Positions 42,418-54,437 are shown, numbered from the stretch's first letter. The stretch is DNA of 64,000 bases from Symbiodinium natans (GCA_905221605.1 CAJNDS010000813.1:16001-80000); one strand, 5' to 3'. Translations and numbers: made by a program. The notes: generated from the sequence alone by a model not told the origin.

Positions 42418-42471
42418 GCCGGAGTCTAGCCGGAGTCTAGCCGGAGTCTAGCCGGAGTCTAGCCGGAGTCT
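42418..42471. repeat. 11-bp tandem repeat, 5 units
   Basis: CCGGAGTCTAG repeated head to tail without change, inside otherwise unique sequence. Confidence 0.95.
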
Positions 42472-43166
42472 GTAGCCAGTCCCACATCTTGGCATTGGCT
42501 TCTTGGTGCCATGATCAGCGAAGCTTCGCCTGCTGAAGCCGAGACAGAGGCTGGAAGTCCAGATTGCGAGGGCCAGACCATGTCGACCTCCTGAGCTTGT
42601 GATGGATCTGAGCATATCTGAGCCATCTTAACATCCAAGCCAGCGTGCATGCATGACGCCATGCGAAGTTGGAACCACCATGCTGTGCAGTGCCTCTCCT
42701 TGGCATCATATTTCATGCAGTTGAGAAGGGACGCGATGGATCGTTCTTCCTGCAAGCTAGTGCCATAACTCTTCGCCACTCACGCTGTAGTTTGTGCTAC
42801 AGCTGTGGCACGGCTCTGAGAAGGGTCACATGACATGCGCTGGCAGCTCGGCCCATGGCTTACGGCTGCTTCGGCGCTGGTCACGGCGCAACGCTCGAAG
42901 ACTCAGGACGGCTTAGTGGCAGTGTTCCAACGGGGATCCATATTCTATAGCATCATCACGGAGCCCACCTGCAATTTATGAGTCTTCTGAGGGTATTTCT
43001 GATGCCTTTCGTGCCTGTGGCAGAGCAGCAGTCGTGCTCACTAGCTGTAGGAGGCCCTGGCCGACTGCGATGCCGGCGGGCGACAGAATGCGGCCGCTTA
43101 GAGCAGCAGAGAGAAGCAACCGATTCCTCCATGAGCCTTCCTGGTCGGCGGCAACTGCCACTGCAG

Positions 43167-43262
43167 GTCGAGAACTTTGATTTCTCCCGCGTCAGTTTTG
43201 CACAGCCGGTGGCAGAAGGAGATCACTTCGAGGATGCTTTCTATCCGGATGCTTGTCCACAA
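43167..43262 (+). CDS. Candidate exon, unknown product
   Basis: After CTGCAG with exonic G, reads VENFDFSRVSFAQPVAEGDH and then FEDAFYPDACP. The end is not fixed. No family is recognised. Confidence 0.35.
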
Positions 43263-44620
43263 CACCTTGCAACACCTTGCAACGCATGGCATTGGGGCAA
43301 CTTGAGGAGTGCTTGAGGCATGCGCATGTGGCACAAGATCCTCGTGCAAGGATTCGGGCTACGATGACTTGGCTGAGGGTTCAGATGCTACTTGTCAGGA
43401 TAGGGCAGAAGTACGCCGATGTTTAGAGTCTTTTCGGGCCCCAAAAGCCAGGCTGCAGGTGCAGACGGAGACTTAGATCCGGCTTCAAACGGATCTTGCT
43501 GTGGTCTTGAAGGCGATGCTGCCCTGAGACTCTGCTGAGTCCTTACGACCTTACTCGGCCTTTTTGTAGCCTTGCGCATTCTCGCACAGTCGTACAGTGC
43601 TCAAGATGCTGTTGCTGCGACTTTACTTCAGCGCTGCGCGACCCGCCTCGGCCGGGGCCTGCACAGCTGCGAGGCGCTTGCTGTCGAGAGGGCACTGCAG
43701 CACTGCATGCGCACACCAGTCGCCTAAGGGTGGGGGGACAGGGGACATATCTCCATGAAGCTTGAGCTCTGAAACCATGGAGGCAGCGAGTGAACGCGGA
43801 AGACATGCAGGATAGCGCCAGCAAGAAGAGGCAGTAGTTGGAAGGGACTCACACCACAAAGAAATCAAGGAAAACATAAGGAAAATGTTGCCCCAAAAAG
43901 TCCCAAATCAAGGGGGTGCAGTCCGAGCATGGGCGGTTGGGGAGGGGATTAGAGGTGGGTGCGCTGCTTTGTGCCACCCATACACCTTTGGCCCGAGGCC
44001 TCGGCGGATTTGCAGTGCAGCTGTTGCACCGCCTTAGGTGCCAACAAGACATCTCCGCTTACACCTGCTGGGAACCCGCCGTTGCTCGCATTCGACTGAA
44101 GAGAGGAAGAGAAAGGAACTTCCCAGGAGCTCCCATTTGTGCACAGTTGTTGGAGTTGTTGTGGGAGCTGTTGTGAGTTGGTTGGGCAATCTCAGGCTCG
44201 CCTTGGCTGTGTCACATGCGCCGAGATGGCTTCGAAACGGAGCTTTAACTGCCGCTGTCAACGCAATGTGGTGTGCTGAACGAGGACAGGTGGTGACACT
44301 TGCAGTGACGTTTGTTGAGAGTTTGGTGTGGCTATGAGTCAGGATATCCTTTTATCCTGGACCAGCGCAACGTGCACCCGTCGTCGGCCACATCCCAGGC
44401 CTGCAACCTTGCAAGAGTCCTGGCGAGAAATTGTCCGCGCCTTGAGCTCAAAGCGAACCTGTCAGGTGATCCCGCATTGGCTTGAAAAATGTCAGCAAGA
44501 GAGCATTAAGTGGATGCTGTGGCTGGTACCTTGGCAACACATGTCTCTCATCTTGGAGCTTGGCACGTCGCATGTTGATCGGACATGCTGCTGTCAAAGC
44601 TGAACGGCTCGAAAGGACAG

Positions 44621-44760
44621 TGACACGATCCTGGTGGGGCAAAATGCCAGCCTTGACTTTGTCGCAGATGCCGACTCCCCAGCCGTAGCCCTGCTGCAGC
44701 CTGTCGCTCAGCTAGAGCATGAAGGCAAATCACCGGTGCCCGACGGTCAGTGCCCTCGAG
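44621..44760 (+). CDS. Candidate exon upstream of the TPR gene
   Basis: After GGACAG, reads DTILVGQNASLDFVADADSP and then LLQPVAQLEHEGKSP, up to a GT donor. An overlapping frame to 44820 (SALEVLAKVDDRIQILLVTH) is equally good, so the splice form is unclear. Could be the 5' part of the TPR gene. Confidence 0.35.
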
Positions 44761-45033
44761 GTCCTAGCCAAGGTGGATGACAGGATCCAGATCCTTCTGG
44801 TCACCCACAATGCCTCTGCTTGAAGCTCGGGAGATGTTGTGAGATGTTTGTGGTAAGGGGGATCGACATGGGTCTGCTTCTCGAGGACATTCAGCATGGC
44901 ATTGCCAGCGCTGCCAGCTTTGGCATGATCTTCATACAATGTGGCTTGGCTTATTTGGTCTTGGCGTGAGATGATGAGTCCACTATTCATCCTGAGGCAG
45001 CGATTGGGCGAGGGCCCTGGTGGACAAGGTCAG

Positions 45034-45130
45034 GGATGATGGCTTCGATCAGGGAACACCCGATGAAGAAGTTTTCAGAGAGGCGTTTCTCTCTGACGCC
45101 TTGGAGGCCAGTGCAGACTTGTTACGGGAA
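45034..45130 (+). CDS. Candidate exon, possible 5' part of the TPR gene
   Basis: After AAGGTCAG with exonic G and before GTAGGA. Reads DDGFDQGTPDEEVFREAFLS then DALEASADLLRE, acidic and helical. A further coding-like frame at 45540-45673 (SLQHAYENSLFLAANKDF) leads toward the first clear TPR exon. Confidence 0.4.
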
Positions 45131-45724
45131 GTAGGAAAGGGGAGGGCATCAGCATTTTTTGCTGAATTTAGTTGCAGTCGCATGCAGTCGCATGCAGTGG
45201 CAGGCAAGGCGGCACATCATCCAGCTGCCACCCCAGGCAACAAATGCCATGTCCCTCTTCTCCATGGCTGAACCGCAGCCGGTGGCTTGGCCAAGACCTG
45301 GGGAGAACAAGATGGCGGCAGAGATGGCGCTCTGGTGTTGTGTGTCACTTGCGCACGGTCTCTAGATGTCCCAGCAGGTGGTTCATCTAGCAGAGCTTCC
45401 GTCGTCGATCCGGAACCACACTTTCTCTGCTGCACTCCGAGCACATTGTGACCGAATGACAGGCTTAGGGTTGAACTTGAGTGACGCTAGCCTGCAGGGA
45501 GTGCAGCGAGCAGTGATTTTGAGACAGTGTGCTTGTATCATTGTCTGCGGCCAGCCGAGTCGTTGCAACATGCCTACGAAAACAGCCTTTTCCTGGCCGC
45601 GAACAAAGACTTTCGAGAAGCCGGGACCTCTAGGCCGCGGGCGAAGTACGAAGAGCAGTTGAGTGTTCTCAAGGTTTGGCTTTTGAAGTGCACGTCTCTT
45701 CTCTGGCAATAGCACGAAGAGAAG

Positions 45725-48700
45725 GTGGGCCTTTTTGCTGGCCAAGCGTCTCAGACTCCGAGGGCGGATGCAAGAGGCGGAGGATTTGCTGCGCTGGGCG
45801 GCCGACGGGCTCCAAGCAGAGCTGGGCGAGCACAAGCTCGCCACTTGATTTTTGTTTTAGACAGCTTTGTCTCTTTTCTTGCTCTCTCCTCTCCTCACGG
45901 AGCTGTGGAGCAGATGAGCCCTTCAGGACACGCTCTTCGGCAAAGTGGTCCTGGCGCCCCTCGGCATGGCAGTGATATCGCAAATCGAGATATCGCGAGT
46001 CGATGACCTCCTGACACTGGTATTTCGTATTGCCCCGGCCTCGTGCTCAAATGCGCCCAAATGTGCTCAAGCCAAGGAAGTTCCTAGCAGATCAGGATCG
46101 GGTTTCTGAAGCTCGACCGCTCTTCCAAGATGCAGTAACTGCTGGCCTCAAGTCTCTCGGGGCTCACAACCCGGCACCTCGTCCACAACGCATTCGACCA
46201 CTCATGCTTTGTTTTCTTTTCTCGTCTGAGAGGGTCGGATGGGTCGGCTCCCATGGCATCTCGTGGCATCCCGTGGCCTCTCGTGACTGAGGTAATGCTT
46301 GATTGGCAGGAGCGCCTCGCTCTCCTGCTGCGGCGTGAGGGCCTTCAACAGGAGGCGGCAGGCTGGCAAGAGCTTTGCTGTGAGCTTGAGCTTTGCCGAG
46401 ATTCAGCTTCGGGTTTTGCGTGTGCTTAGTTTCGCCGTCGTGCTGCTGCTGCTGCTGCTTCTGCATCGTGTGCTGTCCAGGCATGCTGCGGCAAGTCATC
46501 CGTGGTCGCCGAAGATGGCGGGAGGAGGCACGGATGGTGTGACAAGCGACAAGGTCGTTTTACTACCAATGTCTTGGTTTGTTTTGCAGCCCGACAATGG
46601 GGAGTGTTTCTGCTAAGGCGTGCGCTCGGCGTCTACTCGGAGATTCGGTTTTTGCCTTTTTACGATTATATACGATCATGCCTGGATGGTGCATTACGTT
46701 GGGGAAATGTCAGAGGGGAGCGTCCATTTTGGGGGAGAACACTATGAGTGGCCACGTTCTATTTTGGAAAGGATTGTTGCAGACAAGTGCTTCAAAGAAA
46801 CTATTCGCAGCGTCCGACGCGGGTTTAATGTGTTGAGAACGAGGTGCAGCGTACATTGGGGCTGAGCTTAGTTCGATGTGTTTTGAGGTCCCTGAGTTCC
46901 AATGCTGAAGCGGACTGATGTGAGTCAACTCCCTGTTCCTTGCAGTGCAGAATAGGGGAGGCAAGCAGGATATAGCATGGATCTTGCAATCAGTGTGTCT
47001 CAGAAATCTGCTGTCAGATTCTGTTGTTGAGAGAGAGGTCTGAGGACTGCGTCTACATTGGGTGTTTAACGCTCGAAAAGTTTTCAGGTCATGCCTTGGA
47101 ACCACGTGTGATCACGTGTGATCACGTGTGATCACGTGTGATCACGTGTGCGCACGGTGTCGTATGGGGTTTTGAGTTAGGATCCGATGTCGAATTTGCA
47201 TCATGCCGCCGCCTTTCTCGGCCTTCTTCGCTGGGCATTCGAGCAACCCATATCAAAATCATTGCGCTTCGCGGCCCGGTGTAGTACTGAAATGCTCACC
47301 AAGTACCCCTTGTCGGACTGAAAGCATCAAGCTGTCCACGGCCCTCACATGCCTGTTTCGTTTTGGCCTTGCCGAGTCTCTGTCTCGGCATCCCCTCCTG
47401 AAAGAGGGGGGCCAGGGCGCACTTTGAGAGGCTCGAGTGAAGGCTGCGGCGCTGCAGCTGCACGAGATACTCCTCCCAAGCAGCTTGGATGTTATCGAAG
47501 AATCGTAGAAAACGGGCACTTGCTGGAACTGCTGATGCTGAGGCTCGGGTCCGACTGCTCCATCTCCTGAGCAGCTGATCGAAGAGATCATGTCGAAACT
47601 TGGCCTTGGTTGTGAGCAATTTGGTTGTCGTGGGCATCTGAGTGGCGGCATAACATGACAGGAGTAAGCTAGGTTCGTCTTTGATAGGCGCGTCAGCTAC
47701 TGTCTGGACCGCGCTAGCACGCGATGGCAGCTGCGAGAGAGTTCCGTGCGCGATACGTTGCGTCAACTCGCAAGCAGGACAACAAAGTCGCGCGTGAAGT
47801 CGCGGGAGATTGCAATCATAACATATCATGTCACAACCGAAGGTTCAAAGGGTTTTGGCCGTAGCCTAGCTCGTCTGTACGCACCTTTGCGAGGAATTTT
47901 CCTGATGCGGCAGACAACGTTGCACGCCAAAGGCTCGTCAAGGCCAATGAGTACACTGGCTGCACCAAGAATGTGGCTGTCAGGGCATGGTGATAATCCA
48001 TTGCCAAATCTTCTTGAACCCCATTAACCCCACTTAGCTAGATGCGGGCGTCTTTGTGGCTCATTTTCATGAGCTTTGCAAACTCTGACTCAAGCATCGA
48101 TGCACAAGACTGAGAGATCCCAGTCGACTCGTCTGAGTAGACATGAGTAGGACCTGAGTAGACATGTCATGACTCAGGAAGTCATCCAAGCTCTCGGGTG
48201 AGGGGAATCTCAACCAAGCGGAGTGGGTGCTCAAGCGTGCGCTTGAGAAGTCCACCCTGGTGCTGGCCTCATGATGCGCATGAATATGGGATGTGACTGC
48301 TGTCTTCTGTGCTCCTGCCCTGTGTCACTGTCATGGTGGCACATTGGAGAGGCGAGCCACAAGCCATCGCAAACTTGGCCTAAGGTCCTGCCAGTTGCAG
48401 ATCCAGACTTGCTGGTCAGTCGCCTCAACTTAGGAGAGATCGCAAAAGCTGCAGCCAAAGCTCTCGAGTGTCGCAAGAGTCGCAAGAGTCGCAAGAGTCG
48501 CAAGAGTCGCAAGAGTCGCAAGAGCAAAAGAGCGTAAACCACCGGGACCTAAACCGGTAGGAAAGCCGCCGTAGTTGCTGAGGCAACACTAGAGCTCAGC
48601 AGGTTGAAGAGCCTCAGGGGCTGCGGGAACAGTTGGAGGCCATTGGCCAGAGATTGACCCGAGAAACACGGAGTGTTGAGGAGCGTGTACATCGTTGTTG

Positions 48701-50885
48701 GCGCCGAATTCCAATTGCTCCCAGGGTTTCGGCGTGTTTTGGCACGGCTCCGTGAAATACGTTGCCCATATCTTGAAGTTGTACGATACAGTGGTAGGCC
48801 ATGAGGTTCTGACACTTTGAGAATGCCAATGGCATGCAGCTCGCCAGCGTCGGATTTGGCACCGTCGTCCTTTAGGGAGATCTACCGAGTTATTATGACA
48901 ACTACAGGCCGAGAGCCCGGCTACAACATCCGTCCCAAAGGAAGAAATCTACGTTCCATGCCGAATTGCTTGCAGCTGGCCCTTTCTCAGTTCACGCAAC
49001 TTGATGTTGGCGCTCGATTACCGTGATGTCCCCTTGGTGAGGGGTTAGCATCCATCGGTCCTTCAAAATCAATATAAATATAAGCTTTCTGAAGACACAC
49101 TAAAACCTGATAAGACCGCGCTGAAGCGGTCAAATACACAGTAAAACCGGACAACGCCCACTAGCACCTAACCACAGCTCAGAGTAGCCCGACAAGATTT
49201 GCAACCCACAAATTCACACAAAATAACTGCAACAAATCCCAAATAATTCCCGCGAAACCCTACACAAATCATCAAAAAAGTCCCACTTCCCGGCTCGAGG
49301 CATGTGGTGGTTCCCGCAAAAGCCCACGAAACCCCCAACATTTCCCAGTAAAATTACAAATGTGCCATGGAGATTCCATCATCCGGCAGCAGGCTATCGA
49401 GCACAGTATACATGAGCAAACGTATGCAAAGGAAGCCATGAGCCTGAAACACTCATAATTTCCCACCAAACTCCACCCCGTTGGGGGGGGGGGTGGGGAA
49501 TTTGGCAGGATTAGTCCGGTTTCGGACAGTCAAGTGTTCGAGGTACAAAAGCCCCATTTTGGAGAACCGCCAAGAGGCATTCCAAGATTTTGGACTTGCG
49601 ACCACAAAGGCCTACATCAAAGCAACTCAAAGCATCTAAGCAAGATGGGAGTGTTTGGGTTTTGTCTCCGTGTTCCTTTTGTCTCTCAGAGGAGCCCTTC
49701 GGCAGCGGATGGCCAAGCCGGAGGCCCTCTTGGACCTGGAGGCGGCCCCAGACATTGCAGAAAAGCCGTGACAACCAAAACGTATAGAGCAAAACAACAA
49801 AGCCCCTCCCAAAAACGGCCTTCAGGGTCCTTCAGACACATTTGTGCAGCCGCAGCATCAGTCACAGCCACGTAGACAACATAATCAACGTAGTCATCGG
49901 CCGCCTCTCGATCTGCCAGAGTGTGTTCTGCTGCTTTCGACATCCGAGAGATTCCGAGAGAGTGCTCGCTGAGGAAGTCTTCCAGGCACAGGTGTCGATG
50001 ATGGGACCGGACCACCCCGACACCCAGGCGACCATCCAAGCCATCAATGGCCTGGAAGGATGGCAAGGACAGGATGCAAGAAAACCACGGCTTTCCCGAA
50101 AAAAAAAAACAATCGCCTTGAAGAGTCTCTACATGCTCCTTGCCAGGACAGTACAATCTGCATGCCCGGTACCAGGGAGCTCTTAGCAAGCTGGCATCGG
50201 CCAACAATCGAAGCTCGCCATGCAGCTGTAAAGATCTGTGTCACTTGCAGCAGATGCAGCTTTCAACCCTGCACGTAGAGGACTCGTCTTTAGTCTTTCG
50301 ACCCTAGCTGAAAGGCTTTGCAAAGCAGACAAAGGCGACGCAGAGCAAGAGCGATAGAACGGCCCCATGGCAAGTACGTTTGCTTGTTCACTCTCCGTCT
50401 CCCTCCTCTTTATTGCAAATTGTTAATCTGGCACGTAGACTTCCAAAAGGGGCATGCTGCGGCGACTGCATTGAAATCCTTCAAGGAAGGATTAGTGATG
50501 ATTAGGGACCTTAGGCAGCCGCAGCGAGCTCATTTCCATGTGAATTGGAAACATTCAGGTTTGTGAGGCTGTGTTGCTCGTGAGCGTTGAGGTTCAAAGT
50601 TTTGAAGCGGCCATACGCCGTGGCGAGCGCAAGCTGGGGAAGCAGAATCATGGGGTCTTAAAGGCCAAGTTCAACCTGGCAGTTGGCTGGGCGGTGCAGG
50701 CCGGCAATGTTAAGTCCGAAGTGGCCGCTGAAAAGCCTGCATGTCCTTGCAGGGGTGCACATTGAAACGAGATTCCGAGATGCTTTGCAGAGCTGGCCTT
50801 GCGAGGACCGACATGCCGAAGCATTTGCGCTCTGGCGTGGGGTTTTGCAGGACCAGCTGCAGTGTCTTGAATTCAAGAGTGACTC
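45725..50885 (+). CDS. Split gene for a tetratricopeptide repeat protein (kinesin-light-chain type)
   Basis: TPR proteins are helical scaffolds for binding other proteins. Exons that fit the 42-residue repeat (A-E at the helix turn, L-G, then H-P-D-T or similar, then N-L-A): 45725-45839 (GRMQEAEDLLRWAADG, AELGEHKL), 45927-45965 (DTLFGKVVLAPLGMA), 46096-46173 (DRVSEARPLFQDAV, KSLGAHNP), 46310 to about 46395 (ERLALLLRREGLQQEAAGW), 48203-48259, 48385 to about 48470 (DPDLLVSRLNLGEIAKAAAK), 49950-50024 (MMGPDHPDT), 50294-50345 (LSTLAERLCKADKGD), 50592-50699 (GERKLG, KFNLAVGWAVQ), 50806 to about 50885 (DRHAEAFALWRGVL). The joins 45839/45927, 48259/48385 and 50699/50806 keep both phase and repeat spacing exactly. 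Other links, both gene ends and the full product remain unresolved. Confidence 0.72.
46442..46460 (+). repeat. (CTG)n trinucleotide run
   Basis: Six CTG units (GCTGCTGCTGCTGCTGCTT) between TPR exons, probably intronic. Confidence 0.85.
47103..47150. repeat. 10-bp repeat carrying five CACGTG boxes
   Basis: ACGTGTGATC repeated in tandem, giving a CACGTG palindrome every 10 bases, about one helical turn. CACGTG is the E-box/G-box bound by bHLH and bZIP factors in other eukaryotes. It lies inside the inferred TPR gene, in intron-like sequence. Function is not shown. Confidence 0.8.
47296..47829 (-). other. Minus-strand open frame (177 codons), doubtful
   Basis: Even composition (FRHDLFDQLLRRW, FFDNIQAAWEEYLVQLQRR) and an N-terminal CYDC...CPAC cluster. 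It lies opposite a gap between TPR exons. Might be a separate small gene or chance; no family is recognised. Confidence 0.25.
48464..48527 (+). repeat. 9-bp tandem repeat at the end of a TPR exon
   Basis: About seven units of GTCGCAAGA. In the TPR reading frame it would encode repeated R-K-S and end in KSKRA and a TAA. Either it is a basic tail of an alternative ending, or the intron starts before it. Confidence 0.85.
48603..48735 (+). CDS. Candidate exon of the TPR region, helical
   Basis: After CTCAGCAG with exonic G, reads EEPQGLREQLEAIGQRLTR then TRSVEERVHRCW, in the pattern of a coiled coil or TPR-like helix. Donor not fixed. Confidence 0.4.
49030..49530. other. A-rich stretch, no gene seen
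   Basis: Pyrimidine- and A-rich, with CCCGCGAAACCC and CCCACGAAACCCCC. These are complementary in style to the GGGTTTCCG repeat, so a diverged inverted relative is possible. A G10 run lies at 49483-49492. Confidence 0.4.
49692..49768 (+). CDS. Candidate exon of the TPR region
   Basis: After CTCTCAGAG with exonic G, reads GALRQRMAKPEALLDLEAAP. Helical. Fits between TPR exons, but not in exact repeat register. Confidence 0.4.
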
Positions 50886-51006
50886 AAGAGTATGTCGAGA
50901 AGCAGCAGCGTGTTTAGTCTGCATGTGCTCAATCGGACGGACTGTTAGTGATGCTTTTGCAATGTGTCCGATCTTGTCCTGAGGCACATTGGCCCTTTCA
51001 GTTCTG

Positions 51007-51770
51007 ACACGCTTGCCACACAGCGGCACATCCTGAGCTGGATCTACCAGGACGAGTGAGAAGGCGAGGGGCTTGCTTATCAGTTCAGTGCGCATTGTGC
51101 ACTTTGCTGTCAAAGTCTAGACTGAGTCTTTTGGTGCCAAGTAAGAAACTTGCTGGGATCCCGTCACTTCAGTCTTGAGAGTATCCCCTTAGTCACGCAG
51201 GTGTCTTTCTCCACTCGCGTGGATGACTGTCAAGTTCCTGTTCGACCCCAGGGGTGAGCGATCTTATTTGGGCTGACCGTCTGAGCAACGTCGGACGCGT
51301 ATCTAGGCCAGCGCTGGCCTGTCCGAGCGCTGTCGTGCATGTGATGACCAAAACTGTGATCATCTCATGCACCAGTGCCCAAGCAATATCTTTTGTAAAG
51401 GACTTGCAAAACTTGCGAATCCGAGTAACAAGTGAGCCCTGCCACCGCAGATCGCAGTGTCAAGCGAAAGGTCTTTGCCACTCGCGGCAACGAGCCTTAA
51501 TGAGGGCTCGTGATGATGAAACGAAAGGTGAATGTGCGAGCCTTCGAGCTGCTGGACAAGTGGAAGAACTGCGACAGGCAAGCGTCGAAGATGACTTTTT
51601 GGAGTAGCTTTTGAAGTATTTTGAACTTGAACAATGTCTTCTTCACGAGCGCTGCCAGCACTGTGGGGAAGAGCCTGGTCTATGCGCAGAACAAGATGCG
51701 GGCGGAGAATGAAGGCTTTCCCTCCATCATGGAGGCCCGAGCTGTCTCGCAAGATGGCGAGACTCCAGTA
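51007..51770 (+). other. Coding-like patches after the TPR exons
   Basis: 51007-51060 reads SDTLATQRHILSWIYQDE, which fits the TPR spacing after 50885. 51470-51606 (RALMRARDDETKGECASLRA) and 51630-51770 (STVGKSLVYAQNKMRAENEG) are protein-like but not clearly TPR. They may be further exons of the same gene. Confidence 0.35.
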
Positions 51771-52560
51771 ACGTCATGAGATATATTGAGATGTGATTCA
51801 TATGGCTCCAGATGATCCTATGACACTCGCAGGTCGGCAAGTCCATGGGCTTAACGCAGCATGAAGTGGCGGCAGTACTTGGCTGGACAACTGGGGTGCC
51901 TGGTTGATAATAGCAGTATTCCATGCCTGTTCTGCTTTACTTCGACTTAGAACTTTTCTACTCCTTTCTGTAGATTAAAGGCTTTGATTGTAGGCCTTGT
52001 TTGTTCGTGACATCATCTCCGCTTGCAATCGTAGAGTGCCATGTCAGGACTTCAGATTGATCAATCCTATCGCACGAGGCCAAGAGGAGGTCGAGTGAGA
52101 GACTCAGTGGATCTCAGTGGCAGCTTCCTGCATTTCCACTCAACACGATTCCACGGTTCCATTTCGCTGAGGTTTGAGGACTTTCCGAAGGGCCAAAGGA
52201 CGATGTGCAAGCTTTCCAGAGCAGACGTAATGCCCTATGTCCAGGCGCCATGTTGAGGTCTGTGGAAACCGGGTCGGTGTCAGCAGGAATTTGGTGATGT
52301 GTTATATTGTGTTCTGCAGCAGAAGGGAGGGACGAGGAAGTGGAGTTGATGTTGGTTCGCTTCGAGTCATGTGGTCTGGCAGCTTCCGTCTGAAATGCGA
52401 TCCTCATTGATTGAGAAGGTACTGCATGGTGCGGTGCAGAAGCTTCCAGCCTTGACTTCAACACAGCCGCTATATCGTGGGCATCGGCGCGAAGTTTCTT
52501 TGCCCGTGGGATCCGTAGTCCTGCTGCCGCCTGCCCTTTTTTATTGCTGTGCCCCCTTTA

Positions 52561-53100
52561 GACAATCAAGGGGTGCGAGCCCGGACTAAGTGCCCCCCTC
52601 TCTGAAGATGATGCCGGTGAGCTTATTTGTATAGGGCCAGGGGGCCGAGAGGCAGAGATGTCTGGAAACCGCGAACAAGTGATCCGAGGCCAGGCTTCAC
52701 CAGCACCTCCTATGACATGGACGGTGCCTTGGCCTTTGCCAAGCAAGCCAACCAGGGGAGGCACCCGAGCCGAAGAAACACGATGGCAAGTTCTTGCTTG
52801 AATGTCCCGACCAGGTCAGCCAAAAGAACGCTGCTGGTAATCCAGGAGAGTACTCTAGTTGGTGTGGTTTTGTTGCACTCTGTAAGTGTTTCAAGAACTC
52901 TGCTGCGAAGGAGTCCTTCAGCGGACGTCTAGTTGCCAAGCTGAGCGCGCGCAAGTACGAGGCAGAGGTGCGCCCCCATTTTGCAAGAGCAATTCGGAGG
53001 GCTCAAGCACAAGGGTTCCTCTACCACCGAGACTTGCGCGAACCCCTTGACAAATTTTCACGAAGGTCCGATGTGTGGAGTTCCGGAAGCCGCATGGAAT
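52561..53100 (+). CDS. Coding-like segment, unknown product, two frames
   Basis: One frame starts after CCCCTTTAG at 52561 (LSAPLSEDDAGELICIGPGG) and runs to 52796. A second, from about 52745 to a TAA at 53100, reads HDGKFLLECPDQVSQKNAAG and LVAKLSARKYEAEVRPHFAR. The first joins the second only through an intron or a frameshift. Both look like protein; no family is recognised. Confidence 0.4.
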
Positions 53101-53190
53101 AATCAAACATGATAAGACGTGATAGATCTGCCCTCGCATTCCAATTTTGTACAGTTCCGTTTCTAGCCTGTTCTCTTTGAACTGATGATA

Positions 53191-53604
53191 GGTGCTCTTC
53201 CCCATCGACACCTGCTTCAAGGAGCGGCTACTGCTGAGCATCCAGGGAGATTTGAGCGTCAAGGCGCGAACTTCTTTCCTTATCCAGATTGGAGAAAATC
53301 TGCGAGGTTGTGGAAGCGTTGCCATCTCCGGCTACAGAAGCTGCTGCGAAGGCTGCAGAGGAACTGCGGCAAAGCATGAGCGAGGCAGGCATACCCCAAA
53401 CACTCCTGAGGTCAAGTTGTGTACTGAAGCCATACATGGCGCGGATGCTCCCATGTAAGGCTTGGTCCAGCGCAAGAGAGGGGGCTGTCCCTGCTGTAGC
53501 AGGCGGAGATTCGAGTAGTTTGCCTTCACGAGATTGAGAAGCCCGAGGACGGCTGGCATGATGTTTTAAAGACTGTCGTGCTCCGATACTTTGCCGCTGC
53601 GTTC
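53191..53604 (+). CDS. Candidate exons, possibly HEAT-like helical repeats
   Basis: Three coding-like stretches follow acceptors: 53191-53290 (DTCFKERLLLSIQGDLSVK), 53288-53410 (EKICEVVEALPSPATEAAAK, before a GT donor) and 53503-53604 (EIRVVCLHEIEKPEDGWHDV). The last has the look of a HEAT repeat. The first two overlap in different frames, so only one splice form can hold. Confidence 0.35.
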
Positions 53605-53648
53605 GTGTGAAGGATGCGACGGTGGTTCCACTCTGACCAGACTTCCCG

Positions 53649-53778
53649 TTACGTGCAGACTCTAGTGGGTGGTGGCAGCGAGGAAGCTGGCAAAGTGAGG
53701 TCCGGTGCCGTGACGATCTGTGATCGCGATGACCCTGGCAAGCGTGGAGTCTCCCTGGACCTCGAATTCCTCGAATGA
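53649..53778 (+). CDS. Candidate exon, unknown product
   Basis: After TTACGTGCAG, reads TLVGGGSEEAGKVRSGAVTI then DRDDPGKRGVSLDLEFLE, before a TGA. Good composition, no family. An overlapping frame to 53914 (WTLDAIADRFVILPWTHRS) also looks coding. Confidence 0.35.
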
Positions 53779-54437
53779 GCGCATTTGGACGCTGGACGCC
53801 ATCGCCGATCGTTTTGTAATTCTGCCCTGGACACACAGGAGCCAGACCAAGTTGTCTGTGATGCTTACCGAGTGCGAGGAGTCGTGCGAGGGTGAGTCGT
53901 GCGATGAGTCGTGAATTTGTGTAAAGTGCCGCATTTCGAGGCATTCTTCGATTGTGCAAAGCCAGAGTACTGGGCTCAAGATCACTGGAAACACATGTGC
54001 AGCAGCACTTTTGGCAGGCTAAGAAGTTTATGAACACTGCAACAGACCCTCTTTGCATTCCACAAGGCCTCGAATGGCCTCCAAATTTTTCATCCCCTGA
54101 GGCATCCACAGAAGCACCTGAACAAATCACACGCGCGCAGAAGCACCATGTCGGTTTGCCCCAGGAGCGTGTGCCACCGTGGAGCCGTCTACCCATGCAG
54201 TTTTGTGCTTGAGAGGCGGATCGCGTGAACCTCTCCGCAATGCAAGCTCCGGTTCCTAGTCGGAGGTGGTCGGGAGGCAGGGAGTATGGAGCTATTATGA
54301 GCTATTCGCAAAATACACGTCTTACGCTTAAGATGCGGCCAGGTGATGTTGCGAGGCCTCCGCTCCAAAGCCGCATCCGGTGTTGCAAGCCTGCGGGATT
54401 TATATGCCACTTGTCTTTCTGAAGAGCACGTGTAGTC

